From the NCBI GenBank assembly GCA_964543545.1, contig CAZIYT010000001.1:682001-746000 (forward strand): a stretch of DNA of 64,000 bases, in the 5' to 3' direction. This document shows, piece after piece, positions 51,342 to 59,671 of this stretch. Source of the stretch: UBA4416 sp964543545 (lineage in GTDB: Bacteria > Bacteroidota > Bacteroidia > B-17B0 > Aurantibacillaceae). The position numbers and the translations under genes are program-made. The number at the start of each line of letters is the position of its first letter. The first letter of the stretch is position 1. The notes under the pieces were generated by a model. It did no database searches, was not told the origin of the DNA, and saw nothing but the letters and a program-made list of their open reading frames with translations.

Positions 51342-53333
51342 TTATGTCCAGTTAAGCTGCATGGGAATGTCGAGGATGACCCGTGTTCCGCAGGCATTCC
51401 CAAAGTTATCAAATAAATCGATGATCTGTAAGCTCGTCTTCACGGCATTTTGTTCGCCAAAAGCCTTTAAGCGCTCTTCTGTCACCAGCATGCCGGTGGA
51501 TTTATGCGAATGCAGTTTCTTCTCCATCGCCAGCTTCCGGCCCACGCCATTGTCCTCAATCACACATTCGATCATATCCTGTTTTTTGTGGAAGCTGATC
51601 CCGATCTGTCCGTCCGACGCTTTGGCTGCCAGGCCATGCAACACGGCATTCTCTACAAAAGGCTGGAGCAGCATCGGCGGGATCTCGCAAGCCTCTGCAT
51701 CGATCTGCTCATCCACATCAATCTGAAAGCCGAACTTTTCAGGGAAGCGGAGCCGGGTCAGCTCCAGGTAATCATTCAGCACATCGATCTCGTTTTGCAG
51801 CGACACCGTTTTCCTGGCCGAGTTCTCCATGATGAGGCGCATGAGCCGGGCAAATTTGCTAAGGTATTTGCGCGCCGAGGATTGGTTGTTTTCCGTAATG
51901 AAGCCCTGGATCGAATTAAGAGCGTTAAAAATAAAATGCGGGTTCATCTGCAGGCGCAGGGCTTTTTGCTCGAGGTCGATGAGGCTGTTTTCCAGGCGGA
52001 GCTTTTCGGTGTTCCGTTTATTGCGCATTTGCAGGAAGACGGTGGCAAATACAATCACGATCAGGATGCACAGCGCAATGTAGAGCTTGATCTGCGTGGC
52101 TCTTTTCTCAAGCTCTTCATTCTGAATGGCCGCTTTCTTTTCCTGCTCTACTTTGGCTACCGCTTCTTTCTTTTCGTACTCATACTTCATGGCCGATTGC
52201 AGCAGCTCTTTTTTACTGTTGTCGTTTACCAGGCTGTCTTTCTGCGCAACGTACAAGCGGAAATAGTCCATTGCCCGCTTATAATCCTTTTGGTCGTTGT
52301 ACAGGGCCGTGAGCGCTTCATAAGCTTCCACAATGTTTTGCTTATAGTGAATGCGCTGGTAATAGGCCAGGGCATGTTTGAGAAGCGGCTCTGCTTTCGC
52401 GAATTGTTTTTGCTTGAGGTATACAATGGCAGTATTCAACTGTGAGTTAGCCATGCCCAGCTCATAATTAGCTTTGGTGGAAATAGCCAGGGACAGCTCA
52501 TGGTTCTTTAAAGCTTCCTCATAATTTCCGAGGGTGTAATAAATGATCCCAATATTGTTATAGGACTCAAAGATGCCTTTCGGATAGCCCAGTTCTTTCC
52601 GTAGCTCCAGGGCGAGGGTATAATTTTTCAGGGCCTCCTGATACTTCCCTTGTTTTTTATAAACGATGCCGATATTGTTATAAGCATTGCCCATGCCTTC
52701 TTTGTCATTTACTTCCTTGCCCAGGGCAATCGCTTTTTCGAAATTCCTGATCGCCTCCGGGTATTCTTCGAGTGCTTCGTTGATGTTTCCGATATTGTTA
52801 TAAGACAAGCCGGCGGCCTGTTTATCGCCTTCCTCTTCTTCTATTTTTAAAGAGGCATAATGGCTTTTGAGCGCTTCCGGATAATTGCCCATATCACTGT
52901 AAATAAGCGCCATGTTATTTTGTGAGGCTGCAATCCCTTTCCGGTCGCCGATTTTTTTGCGGATAGCCAGGGATTCGGAATAGTTCTGTAAAGCTCCCGG
53001 AAAGTCATCCTCAAAAAAGGCAATGATGCCCAGTACATGATAGGCGTTTGCAATTCCCTTCAGGGCCGGACGCTCCGCAGGGAGTTTTTTGGCAAGGGCC
53101 AAAGCCTCTTTTGCATAGCCTTTGGCTTTGTCGAAGTCTTCATTAATGGTTTGTCGTGCCAGGGCATTCAGGGCATTGACCTTATTAGTATCCTGCGCTG
53201 ACGTGTTGATCACGGCCAGTAAAGAATCCTTCACAGGCTGCTGCGCAAAAATGCCGGGGATAAAAAAAGCAAGCACACAGAAGCTGAGAAAAAATCTTTT
53301 CAGGGATCTGTATGAAACAGGTGAATAAACCAT
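51342..53333 (-). CDS. TPR-containing sensor histidine kinase
   Basis: 663 residues from the ATG at 53333. An ATG at 53345 is also possible, but a -7 box ends only 5 bases before it. The signal peptide ends GIFAQ. The periplasmic part is a run of TPRs (about 60-330), for example YNNIGIVYKKQGKYQEALKNY and AYEALTALYNDQKDYKRAMDYF. Then comes a coiled coil, one span (about 400-420) and the kinase core with RLQMNPHFIFNALNSIQGFI and a HATPase with NAVLHGLAAK and EDNGVGR. It should signal to the LytTR regulator downstream. Confidence 0.92.
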   Translation of the reverse strand: MVYSPVSYRSLKRFFLSFCVLAFFIPGIFAQQPVKDSLLAVINTSAQDTNKVNALNALARQTINEDFDKAKGYAKEALALAKKLPAERPALKGIANAYHVLGIIAFFEDDFPGALQNYSESLAIRKKIGDRKGIAASQNNMALIYSDMGNYPEALKSHYASLKIEEEEGDKQAAGLSYNNIGNINEALEEYPEAIRNFEKAIALGKEVNDKEGMGNAYNNIGIVYKKQGKYQEALKNYTLALELRKELGYPKGIFESYNNIGIIYYTLGNYEEALKNHELSLAISTKANYELGMANSQLNTAIVYLKQKQFAKAEPLLKHALAYYQRIHYKQNIVEAYEALTALYNDQKDYKRAMDYFRLYVAQKDSLVNDNSKKELLQSAMKYEYEKKEAVAKVEQEKKAAIQNEELEKRATQIKLYIALCILIVIVFATVFLQMRNKRNTEKLRLENSLIDLEQKALRLQMNPHFIFNALNSIQGFITENNQSSARKYLSKFARLMRLIMENSARKTVSLQNEIDVLNDYLELTRLRFPEKFGFQIDVDEQIDAEACEIPPMLLQPFVENAVLHGLAAKASDGQIGISFHKKQDMIECVIEDNGVGRKLAMEKKLHSHKSTGMLVTEERLKAFGEQNAVKTSLQIIDLFDNFGNACGTRVILDIPMQLNWT

Positions 53334-53349
53334 TATTACAGGCATGAAG

Positions 53350-53357
53350 CAAAATTA
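53350..53357 (-). promoter_or_regulatory. TAATTTTG -7 box before the TPR kinase
   Basis: An exact TAnnTTTG match on the minus strand, followed by C. It lies 16 bases before the ATG at 53333 and favours that start over the ATG at 53345. Confidence 0.5.
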
Positions 53358-53477
53358 GGAGAATAAGGCATGCGCCGCATCCGGGCATTCATAATAATCG
53401 CAAAAAACGAGAAAGTAACACCTTTTTTGGTCTGCCGGAAAAAGGGCCGGCGCAAAAAATGCAGCCTGATCATGCTC

Positions 53478-55121
53478 TTATGGATTGACGGCTATCTCAT
53501 CGATCACCCGCCTGTCAAGGATCATGACCTTCCCTTCTTTTCGATACACCTGGTTAAAGATCACCCGGAAAAGCGTCACAGGCCTTTGCCCCTTCCACAC
53601 AGTGCCCTTTTCGCTGTTGTACAGGTGCAGGGGCGCCATCCAGGCCGAAGGAATAAACGTTGTATTCAGGCGCTTGTTACGGTTCCTGAAATAAGTTTGA
53701 ATAAAGGCTTCGTACGCTTGTTTCTGCAAAGGCTGGAAATAATTTTTTCCTTTTTCCCGTTCCACTTCTGCATAGTGTTCCGGCCCTGCTTTCTTAATGG
53801 CTTTCGCTATGCTGTATTTGTACGTATAGCCGAAGCCCGTGAGCGGCAGGCAGGGCTTATTCACCAGGAATAAAAAGCGGTCGATCTGGAACCATTGATG
53901 GTAAGGGTTCATCTCATTTTTTCCGAGCGGGTATAGGGTGCCGGCATCGTCTTCCACCTCGTAGCTAAAATACTGGTTTGCCGGGGTGTCGTGCCAGCCG
54001 AAGGGAATGGGCTGAAGCCAGGCAAAGGAGAGACAGATCACCACGAGCGAGCTGCGGTAGCTGTGAGGGCGGAACAGGTCGTTTACCCACAGGCCGTTTT
54101 TATAGAAGTAGCAAAAAAGCAGCAGCAGGTCCACGATCATCCATTTCCAGAAAAAGATGCCGGCCAGGACGAAGATGCCCACATGCATCGCCAGCAGCGA
54201 ATATAAAATCAGGATGCCCGTTCTCCTGGAATGCAGAAGGAACAAGGCGGAGAGCTCGATGAGGAAAGCCAGTGTCTGAAAAAGTTTGCCATAGCGGCTG
54301 AAAAAATTTCCGAGGGCCTGCACGGTACTGTCGGAGCAGGAGGCCAGCCATCCGCGTTGGCAGCTATTGTAAAACAGATCAGCCGGCTCGTTGTTCCACA
54401 GCCATTCGTAGCCATGCGGGGAGATGAAGAGCTTGATAACGCCTCCGGCAACATATCCCGAAGCCAATACGCACAGTGCCAGGAAAAGGTAAGTGATCTT
54501 CAAATTCCGGATATACAGCCGCGCATACACATGTGCCGTAAACAGGATGAGCAGGTCGAAGAGCAGGCGCTTGTCGTAGAGCGGAAAACCATCGACCGGG
54601 TAATTGAACTGGGAACGGTACACATAGGCAAAGGCCACGAATAAGGGCACCAGCGTAGGAAAGCGGGGCAGGAGCAGGGCGAGAAGAATCAACACCACGC
54701 GGTCCAGGTAAAAAGCCTTATCGAGGTAATAGTTATAATCGTAGCCCGTGAGCTCCCAGGCCAGGAGAAACGCGCAGGCAAAAATAACCAGGCGTTCCGG
54801 GACACTGAATTTGAAGGAAGGTTCGCGCAGCGCCTTTCGCTTCAGAAAAAAAGGAAGGTAGAACAGGAGCAATGTCAGCAGGAACACAGGATGCAGTAAT
54901 GCCCCAAACAGGATAGAGGACTGGTGATAAGGCACCCATGAGAGCCATGTCGGCGCAGCAGACAAAAAAGCATCGGCTTTAGGAAATACTTTCAGAAAAC
55001 CCTCGAAGAACACCTCCAGCGAAAGCAAGCGGCAAATGAGGAAGAAGATCAGCACGGTCACAAGCTGCCCGGCCCTGGTAGTCCCTGAAAGGCGCTGAAA
55101 CAAGCCGGTGACGGTTCTCAT
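53478..55121 (-). CDS. HTTM-like (gamma-carboxylase-type) membrane protein
   Basis: 547 residues. About eleven membrane spans cover 15-410, with a C-terminal cytoplasmic or outer part of about 140 residues. The stretch VAGGVIKLFISPHGYEWLWN, then AFLIELSALFLLHSRRTGI and LAMHVGIFVLAGIFFWKWM, follows the HTTM family, which includes vitamin K-dependent gamma-glutamyl carboxylase. The catalytic Lys pair of VKGC cannot be placed with confidence. It lies 49 bases after a JmjC-like gene, so the two are probably one operon. Function is not known. Confidence 0.55.
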   Translation of the reverse strand: MRTVTGLFQRLSGTTRAGQLVTVLIFFLICRLLSLEVFFEGFLKVFPKADAFLSAAPTWLSWVPYHQSSILFGALLHPVFLLTLLLFYLPFFLKRKALREPSFKFSVPERLVIFACAFLLAWELTGYDYNYYLDKAFYLDRVVLILLALLLPRFPTLVPLFVAFAYVYRSQFNYPVDGFPLYDKRLLFDLLILFTAHVYARLYIRNLKITYLFLALCVLASGYVAGGVIKLFISPHGYEWLWNNEPADLFYNSCQRGWLASCSDSTVQALGNFFSRYGKLFQTLAFLIELSALFLLHSRRTGILILYSLLAMHVGIFVLAGIFFWKWMIVDLLLLFCYFYKNGLWVNDLFRPHSYRSSLVVICLSFAWLQPIPFGWHDTPANQYFSYEVEDDAGTLYPLGKNEMNPYHQWFQIDRFLFLVNKPCLPLTGFGYTYKYSIAKAIKKAGPEHYAEVEREKGKNYFQPLQKQAYEAFIQTYFRNRNKRLNTTFIPSAWMAPLHLYNSEKGTVWKGQRPVTLFRVIFNQVYRKEGKVMILDRRVIDEIAVNP

Positions 55122-55170
55122 CTGGATGTTACAGGATTTGTGTCGTCATGTTTCACTATAGGCAAGGATC

Positions 55171-56280
55171 TTAAACCGCCGAAGGTTCCCGCGTTTCTGT
55201 TTTAGCCTCTTTGGCTTTTTTGCGCTCTTCCTGCTCCTTCATCTTCTCGCGTGCCTCTTCCAGTTTCCGGGCTTCTGCCAGGTGCAGCTGGTTGATGTCT
55301 TTGCGATAAAGGTTATAGGCTTTCCAGATCGGAGGATTATTTGCAAAACAATCCAGCAGCATGTAGAGCGGGGAAATTTTGAAGGAGTACAGCGGCGAAG
55401 ACCAGCGGTAACCAACGCCGATAGAGTCGGAAAGATTTTTCACGGCATGCCAGTAGAACGGAGGATTCCAGAACACATCGCCCGGTTTCAGATGCACGGA
55501 ATAGCCGTCGATGTATTTGAACAATTCATAAGGCGGATTGAAATCAGGCTCGAAAGGATTGAAAGGACCCTTCTCTGTTCTTGGAGGCCCGGCCCTGTAG
55601 ACGTTCTGTACCGGGAACGGATCGATGATCGTCGTGTAATAGTGAGAGTATAAGGTCCAGATCTTTTCGCCATGCGCCTGCACAAACAGGTTCGACTGGT
55701 TGGCATTGTGAATAGGCGTGTAGGAATCCTTCCCGCCGATAAATACCTGGAAGGCATCGAACCACACCGGGTTCGTTCTGCGCGCTTTCAGCCATTCGTA
55801 ATCGAAATCCTTAATGTGTTCCGGGTGCCTTGATAACAAAGGATAAAAGCGGTAGTACTTGCTGCCGCCGCCACGGATATTATCAATCACCGCCGCCAGG
55901 GTGGTAAGCTCGTAAGGGAACTCCGGGTTGTTCTGATCCACCAGGTAGATCTCGTCCTTACCGTGCAGCTCTTTGAAATATTCCAGCGACCATTTTTCAG
56001 TGCAGGCCCAGTCTTTGGCAGCGCCTTCCATAATCACGGGAATTCCTTTTTTTACATAATGATTTTTGAACTCTTCCAGGCTGAGGTCCTTCCTTCGTTC
56101 CACCGGCATGATCTTACCTTCCCCGTGTTTTTTGAGGTTGGCAATGACGCCGGCATAAAATTTACTCCGGTTCTTAAATAATTTTTTGCGGCCGAAAAAA
56201 TGATCGGCTATTTGATAGATGCCATATTGAAAACGTTGCCACCGGGTAAGGTTGCGCGTAAAATCTTTGTATGCATTCAT
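55171..56280 (-). CDS. cupin-like (JmjC) protein lacking an acidic iron ligand
   Basis: 369 residues. GIPVIMEGAAKDWACTEKWS (79-98) opens the cupin_8 pattern. The motif IHNANQSNLFVQAHGEKIW (190-208) is where members have H-x-D/E; here it is His191 and then Ala193. The distal His is His278 in NPPFYWHAV. So two of three iron ligands are present, the acid is lost, and catalysis by the usual iron/2-oxoglutarate route is doubtful unless another residue serves. The C-terminus is a Lys/Glu-rich helix (335-365). It is the first gene of a likely operon with the HTTM-like gene. Confidence 0.8.
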   Translation of the reverse strand: MNAYKDFTRNLTRWQRFQYGIYQIADHFFGRKKLFKNRSKFYAGVIANLKKHGEGKIMPVERRKDLSLEEFKNHYVKKGIPVIMEGAAKDWACTEKWSLEYFKELHGKDEIYLVDQNNPEFPYELTTLAAVIDNIRGGGSKYYRFYPLLSRHPEHIKDFDYEWLKARRTNPVWFDAFQVFIGGKDSYTPIHNANQSNLFVQAHGEKIWTLYSHYYTTIIDPFPVQNVYRAGPPRTEKGPFNPFEPDFNPPYELFKYIDGYSVHLKPGDVFWNPPFYWHAVKNLSDSIGVGYRWSSPLYSFKISPLYMLLDCFANNPPIWKAYNLYRKDINQLHLAEARKLEEAREKMKEQEERKKAKEAKTETREPSAV

Positions 56281-56423
56281 GGTTTATCGGATTGTAGGGG
56301 CAATGGTTTGATAAACAAACAGAGCTTGGTTAAAGTACCTAAGATACATAAAAAACGCAAAAGCATAAAATTAAAAATACATAGCAGTCTGATATTGACG
56401 CGATTATTGTATTTTTATAAACC

Positions 56424-56834
56424 ATGTCCGAGCATCACCTGATCCTGTTGAGAGGCCTTCCCGGTAGCGGGAAAAGCACGCTGGCCGCCCTGTTGAGCGA
56501 GCAGGGAACTTATCCTGTTTTTTCGGTGGATGATTATTTCACCGATCCTGTTACCGGCGCTTACCACTTTGACTTTAAGAATAACCACCTGGCCTATAAG
56601 CAATGCGAAGAGCATACCAAAGCTGCCATGCAGCAAGGAGCCCCAAAGATCATCCTGCACAATACCTTTACCATTGCCTGGGAACTGGAAACCTATTTTA
56701 AGCTGGCGGCGCAATTTGAATACACGGTGTTCGTCTGTACTGTCGAAAATTATCACGGCCGCCACAATGTGCACCACATCCCCGATGAGCAGATCGCTAA
56801 GATGGCGGAGAAGTATAAGGTGAAGCTGGTTTAG
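56424..56834 (+). CDS. small P-loop kinase-like protein (N4BP2-like)
   Basis: 136 residues. The P-loop GLPGSGKST is at 11-19; a second conserved acid pair VDDYF follows near 36, with YHFDFKNNHLAYKQCEEHTKAAM, VENYHGRHNVHHIP near 108 and a short C-terminus. This is the pattern of N4BP2-type or zeta-like AAA_33 kinases acting on nucleic acid or sugar hydroxyls. The substrate is unknown. It is divergent from the JmjC gene and convergent with the peptide-binding lipoprotein gene. Confidence 0.85.
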   Translation: MSEHHLILLRGLPGSGKSTLAALLSEQGTYPVFSVDDYFTDPVTGAYHFDFKNNHLAYKQCEEHTKAAMQQGAPKIILHNTFTIAWELETYFKLAAQFEYTVFVCTVENYHGRHNVHHIPDEQIAKMAEKYKVKLV

Positions 56835-56881
56835 TGAATTGTCATCATTGCGGGCAGGGCGAAGAATGACGTCGTGCTGCC

Positions 56882-56906
56882 GGTGGCTGAGGTTCTCGAA
56901 GCCAAC
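56882..56906. repeat. GGTGGCTGAGGTTCTCGAAGCC palindrome
   Basis: Another copy of the dispersed palindrome (GGCTGAGG...CGAAGCC) after the P-loop gene; bases 56841-56876 also look like a worn CATTGCG-type element. It lies before the strong terminator at 56947. Confidence 0.65.
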
Positions 56907-56946
56907 GGACATACCAATACCAGACTGACTCCCTGAAAACAAAAAA

Positions 56947-56976
56947 CCTCCCGTCACGATTGATCGTGACGGGAGG
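56947..56976. terminator. strong bidirectional terminator
   Basis: A perfect 14-base stem (CCTCCCGTCACGAT with its complement, loop TG) between convergent genes, preceded by A-runs and followed by TTTCTT, so it should work in both directions. Confidence 0.92.
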
Positions 56977-56998
56977 TTTCTTCTAAAGCGTATAGAAA

Positions 56999-58768
56999 TT
57001 ATTTCTTCGGCATTTTGTCTTTAGGAATCAGGTACACAACAGACATGTCGAAATAGTTCAGTGGATTTTGTGGGAAATTACGAACGTTCAATTGCTCAAG
57101 GCTGTAGTTCTCATCATAGAAAATAGGCATGAATGGTGCCTCGTCGAGCACAACCTGCTCCGCCTGCGATAAGAGGCCGTAGCGTTTTGCTTTATCAGGC
57201 TCTGTAAAAGAAGCTGCAAATAAAGAATCGAAGCGGGCATTTTTGAAACGGAAGAAGTTGATGAATGATTTTTCCGTTGGGTTTGCCGGAATGTGTTTTC
57301 CATAGAATAAGGTCAGGAAGGTTTCAGGATCCGGGTAATCGGCATACCAGGCAAAGCGGAAGAGGTCGGATTTTCCGGATTGTACCTGCTCGATGTGCTC
57401 AGCTAACGGAACGGTATTGATCTCGATATCGACATTCAGATTCTCTTTCAGCATTTTCTGGATCACCTCGGCCACCAGGATATTCCTGTCGCCACCGCCG
57501 CTGTTGATTTGCAGCGTCACTTTCGGGAAGCCTTTCCCGTCAGGATATCCGCCTTGTTTCAGTAATTCCTTGGCTTTTGCCGGATCGAAGGTATAGCCTT
57601 TTAATCCTTTGAAATTATAGCCGTCTTTCTCAAACGCTTCTACATACGGCACCATGCCGTAATCGGCAGCAGTACCTTCGCCCTGGATGGTGAAATCAGC
57701 AATTTTGTGGCGGTCGATCGCGTAGTTGAATGCCAGTCGAACTTCTTTTTTAGCAAAGGCATTGCTCGTGCAGTTAAAGCCCAGGTAGTGTGTATTAAAG
57801 GCCGGAGAGTTGAGGATCTGGAAATCGGTTTTGCGCTCTTTGGCATGTTCCAGGTCGCCCATGATCTCGTGGAAGATCTCAACCGGTAAACGGTATACCA
57901 TATCTAAGTTGCCGCTTTTAAATTCAAGGATCTCCGCTTTTTTCTCGCGGATGAATGAATATTTCAGGCCATCGAGGTAAGGCAGCTTGTTGCCGTCTTT
58001 GTCAACGCCATAATACTCAGGATTTTTCTTCATGATCAGCACTTCGCCCTCTTTCAGGGTTTCCATCAGGAAAGGCCCCGTGCCTACAGGGTGAATGCGC
58101 AGGTCGGCCGCGTATTTATCAAGCGCCTCTTTTGGATAGATCCAGCAGCCGGGCATAGCCATAATATTTAAGAAGCCGGCAAAAGGTGTTTTAAGAGAGA
58201 TCACAATCGTAGAATCATTGAGGACTTTAATACCCGAAACCCCTGTATTTTTACCGGCTTTAGAAGATTCGAATGCTTCGTTGGCACCAACCACACGGTC
58301 TTTCAGGGTTACGTCGAACTGGGAATTGTTAGGATCAGCTGTGCATAATTTATCGAAGCAGAATTTCACATCGTTAGCCGTGAGCGCTCTGCCTTTTCCT
58401 TCCGGAAAGCAGGCATCGCCATGGAACTTCACATTCGGGCGGATGTGGAAAGTCCACTCTGTCTGGTTTTCATTGCTTTCCCACCTGGAAGCAATAGCCG
58501 GTTCGATGGAAAGGTCGTTCTGATCGAATTTGACAAGGCCTTCGAATAATTGGGTACCGATGTGGAAACCTGTGATTTCGTTAACAGCTATCGGGTTAAG
58601 GCTTTTAAATGCTTCTACTTCATTCAGTCGCATAACGCCGCCCATATAAACACCACCTTTTCCTTCTGATCCTCCGTGATTATCTTTTTTTTCTTCGGAA
58701 CAAGAAGTACAGGACGCTAATCCTAGTGCGAGGGCACTTACAAATAGAGGAATAAATAATTTTCTCAT
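56999..58768 (-). CDS. peptide ABC transporter substrate-binding lipoprotein (family 5)
   Basis: 589 residues. Lipoprotein signal MRKLFIPLFVSALALGLASC. The mature part has SBP_bac_5 features: GTQLFEGLVKFDQNDLSIEP near 70, ASRWESNENQTEWTFHIRPNVKFHGD near 90-115, then LTANDVKFCFDKLCT and PVGTGPFLMETLKEGEV near 230. The family binds oligopeptides or dipeptides for ABC import. No permease or ATPase gene is adjacent, so partners lie elsewhere. It fits the peptidases in the window. Confidence 0.92.
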   Translation of the reverse strand: MRKLFIPLFVSALALGLASCTSCSEEKKDNHGGSEGKGGVYMGGVMRLNEVEAFKSLNPIAVNEITGFHIGTQLFEGLVKFDQNDLSIEPAIASRWESNENQTEWTFHIRPNVKFHGDACFPEGKGRALTANDVKFCFDKLCTADPNNSQFDVTLKDRVVGANEAFESSKAGKNTGVSGIKVLNDSTIVISLKTPFAGFLNIMAMPGCWIYPKEALDKYAADLRIHPVGTGPFLMETLKEGEVLIMKKNPEYYGVDKDGNKLPYLDGLKYSFIREKKAEILEFKSGNLDMVYRLPVEIFHEIMGDLEHAKERKTDFQILNSPAFNTHYLGFNCTSNAFAKKEVRLAFNYAIDRHKIADFTIQGEGTAADYGMVPYVEAFEKDGYNFKGLKGYTFDPAKAKELLKQGGYPDGKGFPKVTLQINSGGGDRNILVAEVIQKMLKENLNVDIEINTVPLAEHIEQVQSGKSDLFRFAWYADYPDPETFLTLFYGKHIPANPTEKSFINFFRFKNARFDSLFAASFTEPDKAKRYGLLSQAEQVVLDEAPFMPIFYDENYSLEQLNVRNFPQNPLNYFDMSVVYLIPKDKMPKK

Positions 58769-58844
58769 AGTGGTACGTAAAAGTTATAGTAAGCACAAAT
58801 ATAAACTTTAAAACTACAAAACCTAAAATATTCAGCCAATTTTG

Positions 58845-59609
58845 TTAAAACTCCATCTCCAATAATACAGGACAATGATCGCTGTGCATGGCATCGTTCA
58901 GGATGGCTGAATGGCGGAGGTGTGGCTCCATGTGATTGGCCACAAGGTTGTAGTCGATGCGCCATCCGAGGTTCTTGCCGCGGCTTCCGGCGCGGTAGCT
59001 CCACCAGCTGTATTGGTGCGGCTCCTGGTTGAAAAATCGGAATGAATCTGTGAAGCCCGAGGTAATAAACTGCTCCATCCACTCACGCTCTTCCGGCAAA
59101 AACCCGGAGGTATTGGCATTCGATTTCGGGTTGTGAATGTCGATGGCTTTATGGCAGATATTATAATCGCCGCAGAGCACCAGGTTTGGGATCCTGGCTT
59201 TTAAATCGTTGATATAATTCTGAAAATCAGACAGCCATTTCATTTTAAAACTCTGGCGCTCGTCGCCGCTGCTGCCGCTGGGGTGATACACGCTCATCAC
59301 CGAGCAATGCGACAAATCGATTCTCAGCACACGGCCCTCGAAATCGTATTGCTCAATGCCACAGCCGTATTCCACATGCTGCGCTTTTTCCTTACTGAAA
59401 ATAGCCACTCCGCTGTAACCCTTTTTCTGCGCCGGGTACCAGTACAGGTGATAGCCCATCTCTTCAAATACCGCCGTGTTCACCTGGTCGGGAGTCGCCT
59501 TGATTTCCTGTAAACACAGCACGTCCGGGTCGGCGGCCTTTACCCAATCTGCCAGGCCTTTGTTCATGGCAGCCCTGATACCATTGATATTATAAGTGAT
59601 AATGCGCAT
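58845..59609 (-). CDS. xth: exodeoxyribonuclease III (AP endonuclease)
   Basis: 254 residues. MRIITYNINGIRAAMNKGL, LCLQEIKATPDQV (the metal-ligand Glu near 34), YHPSGSSGDERQ and GDYNICHKAIDIHNPKSN, LGWRIDYNL and the final SDHCPVLLEM match ExoIII. It cuts DNA at abasic sites and degrades 3' ends. It is divergent from the large outer membrane protein gene, from which it is separated by 62 bases. Confidence 0.95.
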   Translation of the reverse strand: MRIITYNINGIRAAMNKGLADWVKAADPDVLCLQEIKATPDQVNTAVFEEMGYHLYWYPAQKKGYSGVAIFSKEKAQHVEYGCGIEQYDFEGRVLRIDLSHCSVMSVYHPSGSSGDERQSFKMKWLSDFQNYINDLKARIPNLVLCGDYNICHKAIDIHNPKSNANTSGFLPEEREWMEQFITSGFTDSFRFFNQEPHQYSWWSYRAGSRGKNLGWRIDYNLVANHMEPHLRHSAILNDAMHSDHCPVLLEMEF

Positions 59610-59671
59610 GTGAAAGATAGTTTATGGGTTAAAAATACAATTTCTATCTTTATAAATCGTTATATACAACC
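59610..59671. promoter_or_regulatory. divergent promoter region for xth and the outer membrane protein
   Basis: The 62-base gap carries a partial -7 box in each direction: TATCTTTC for the minus strand (59612-59619) and TATCTTTA for the plus strand (59645-59652). Each is one base off TAnnTTTG. Both genes would have short leaders. Confidence 0.45.

Noticed and set aside
51504..52445. 313-residue open frame on the plus strand
   Set aside because: It runs opposite the TPR kinase gene and has no homology-like features; a shadow frame.
53370..53873. 167-residue plus-strand frame between the TPR kinase and the HTTM-like gene
   Set aside because: It mostly overlaps the HTTM-like gene in antisense and has no signal or domain.
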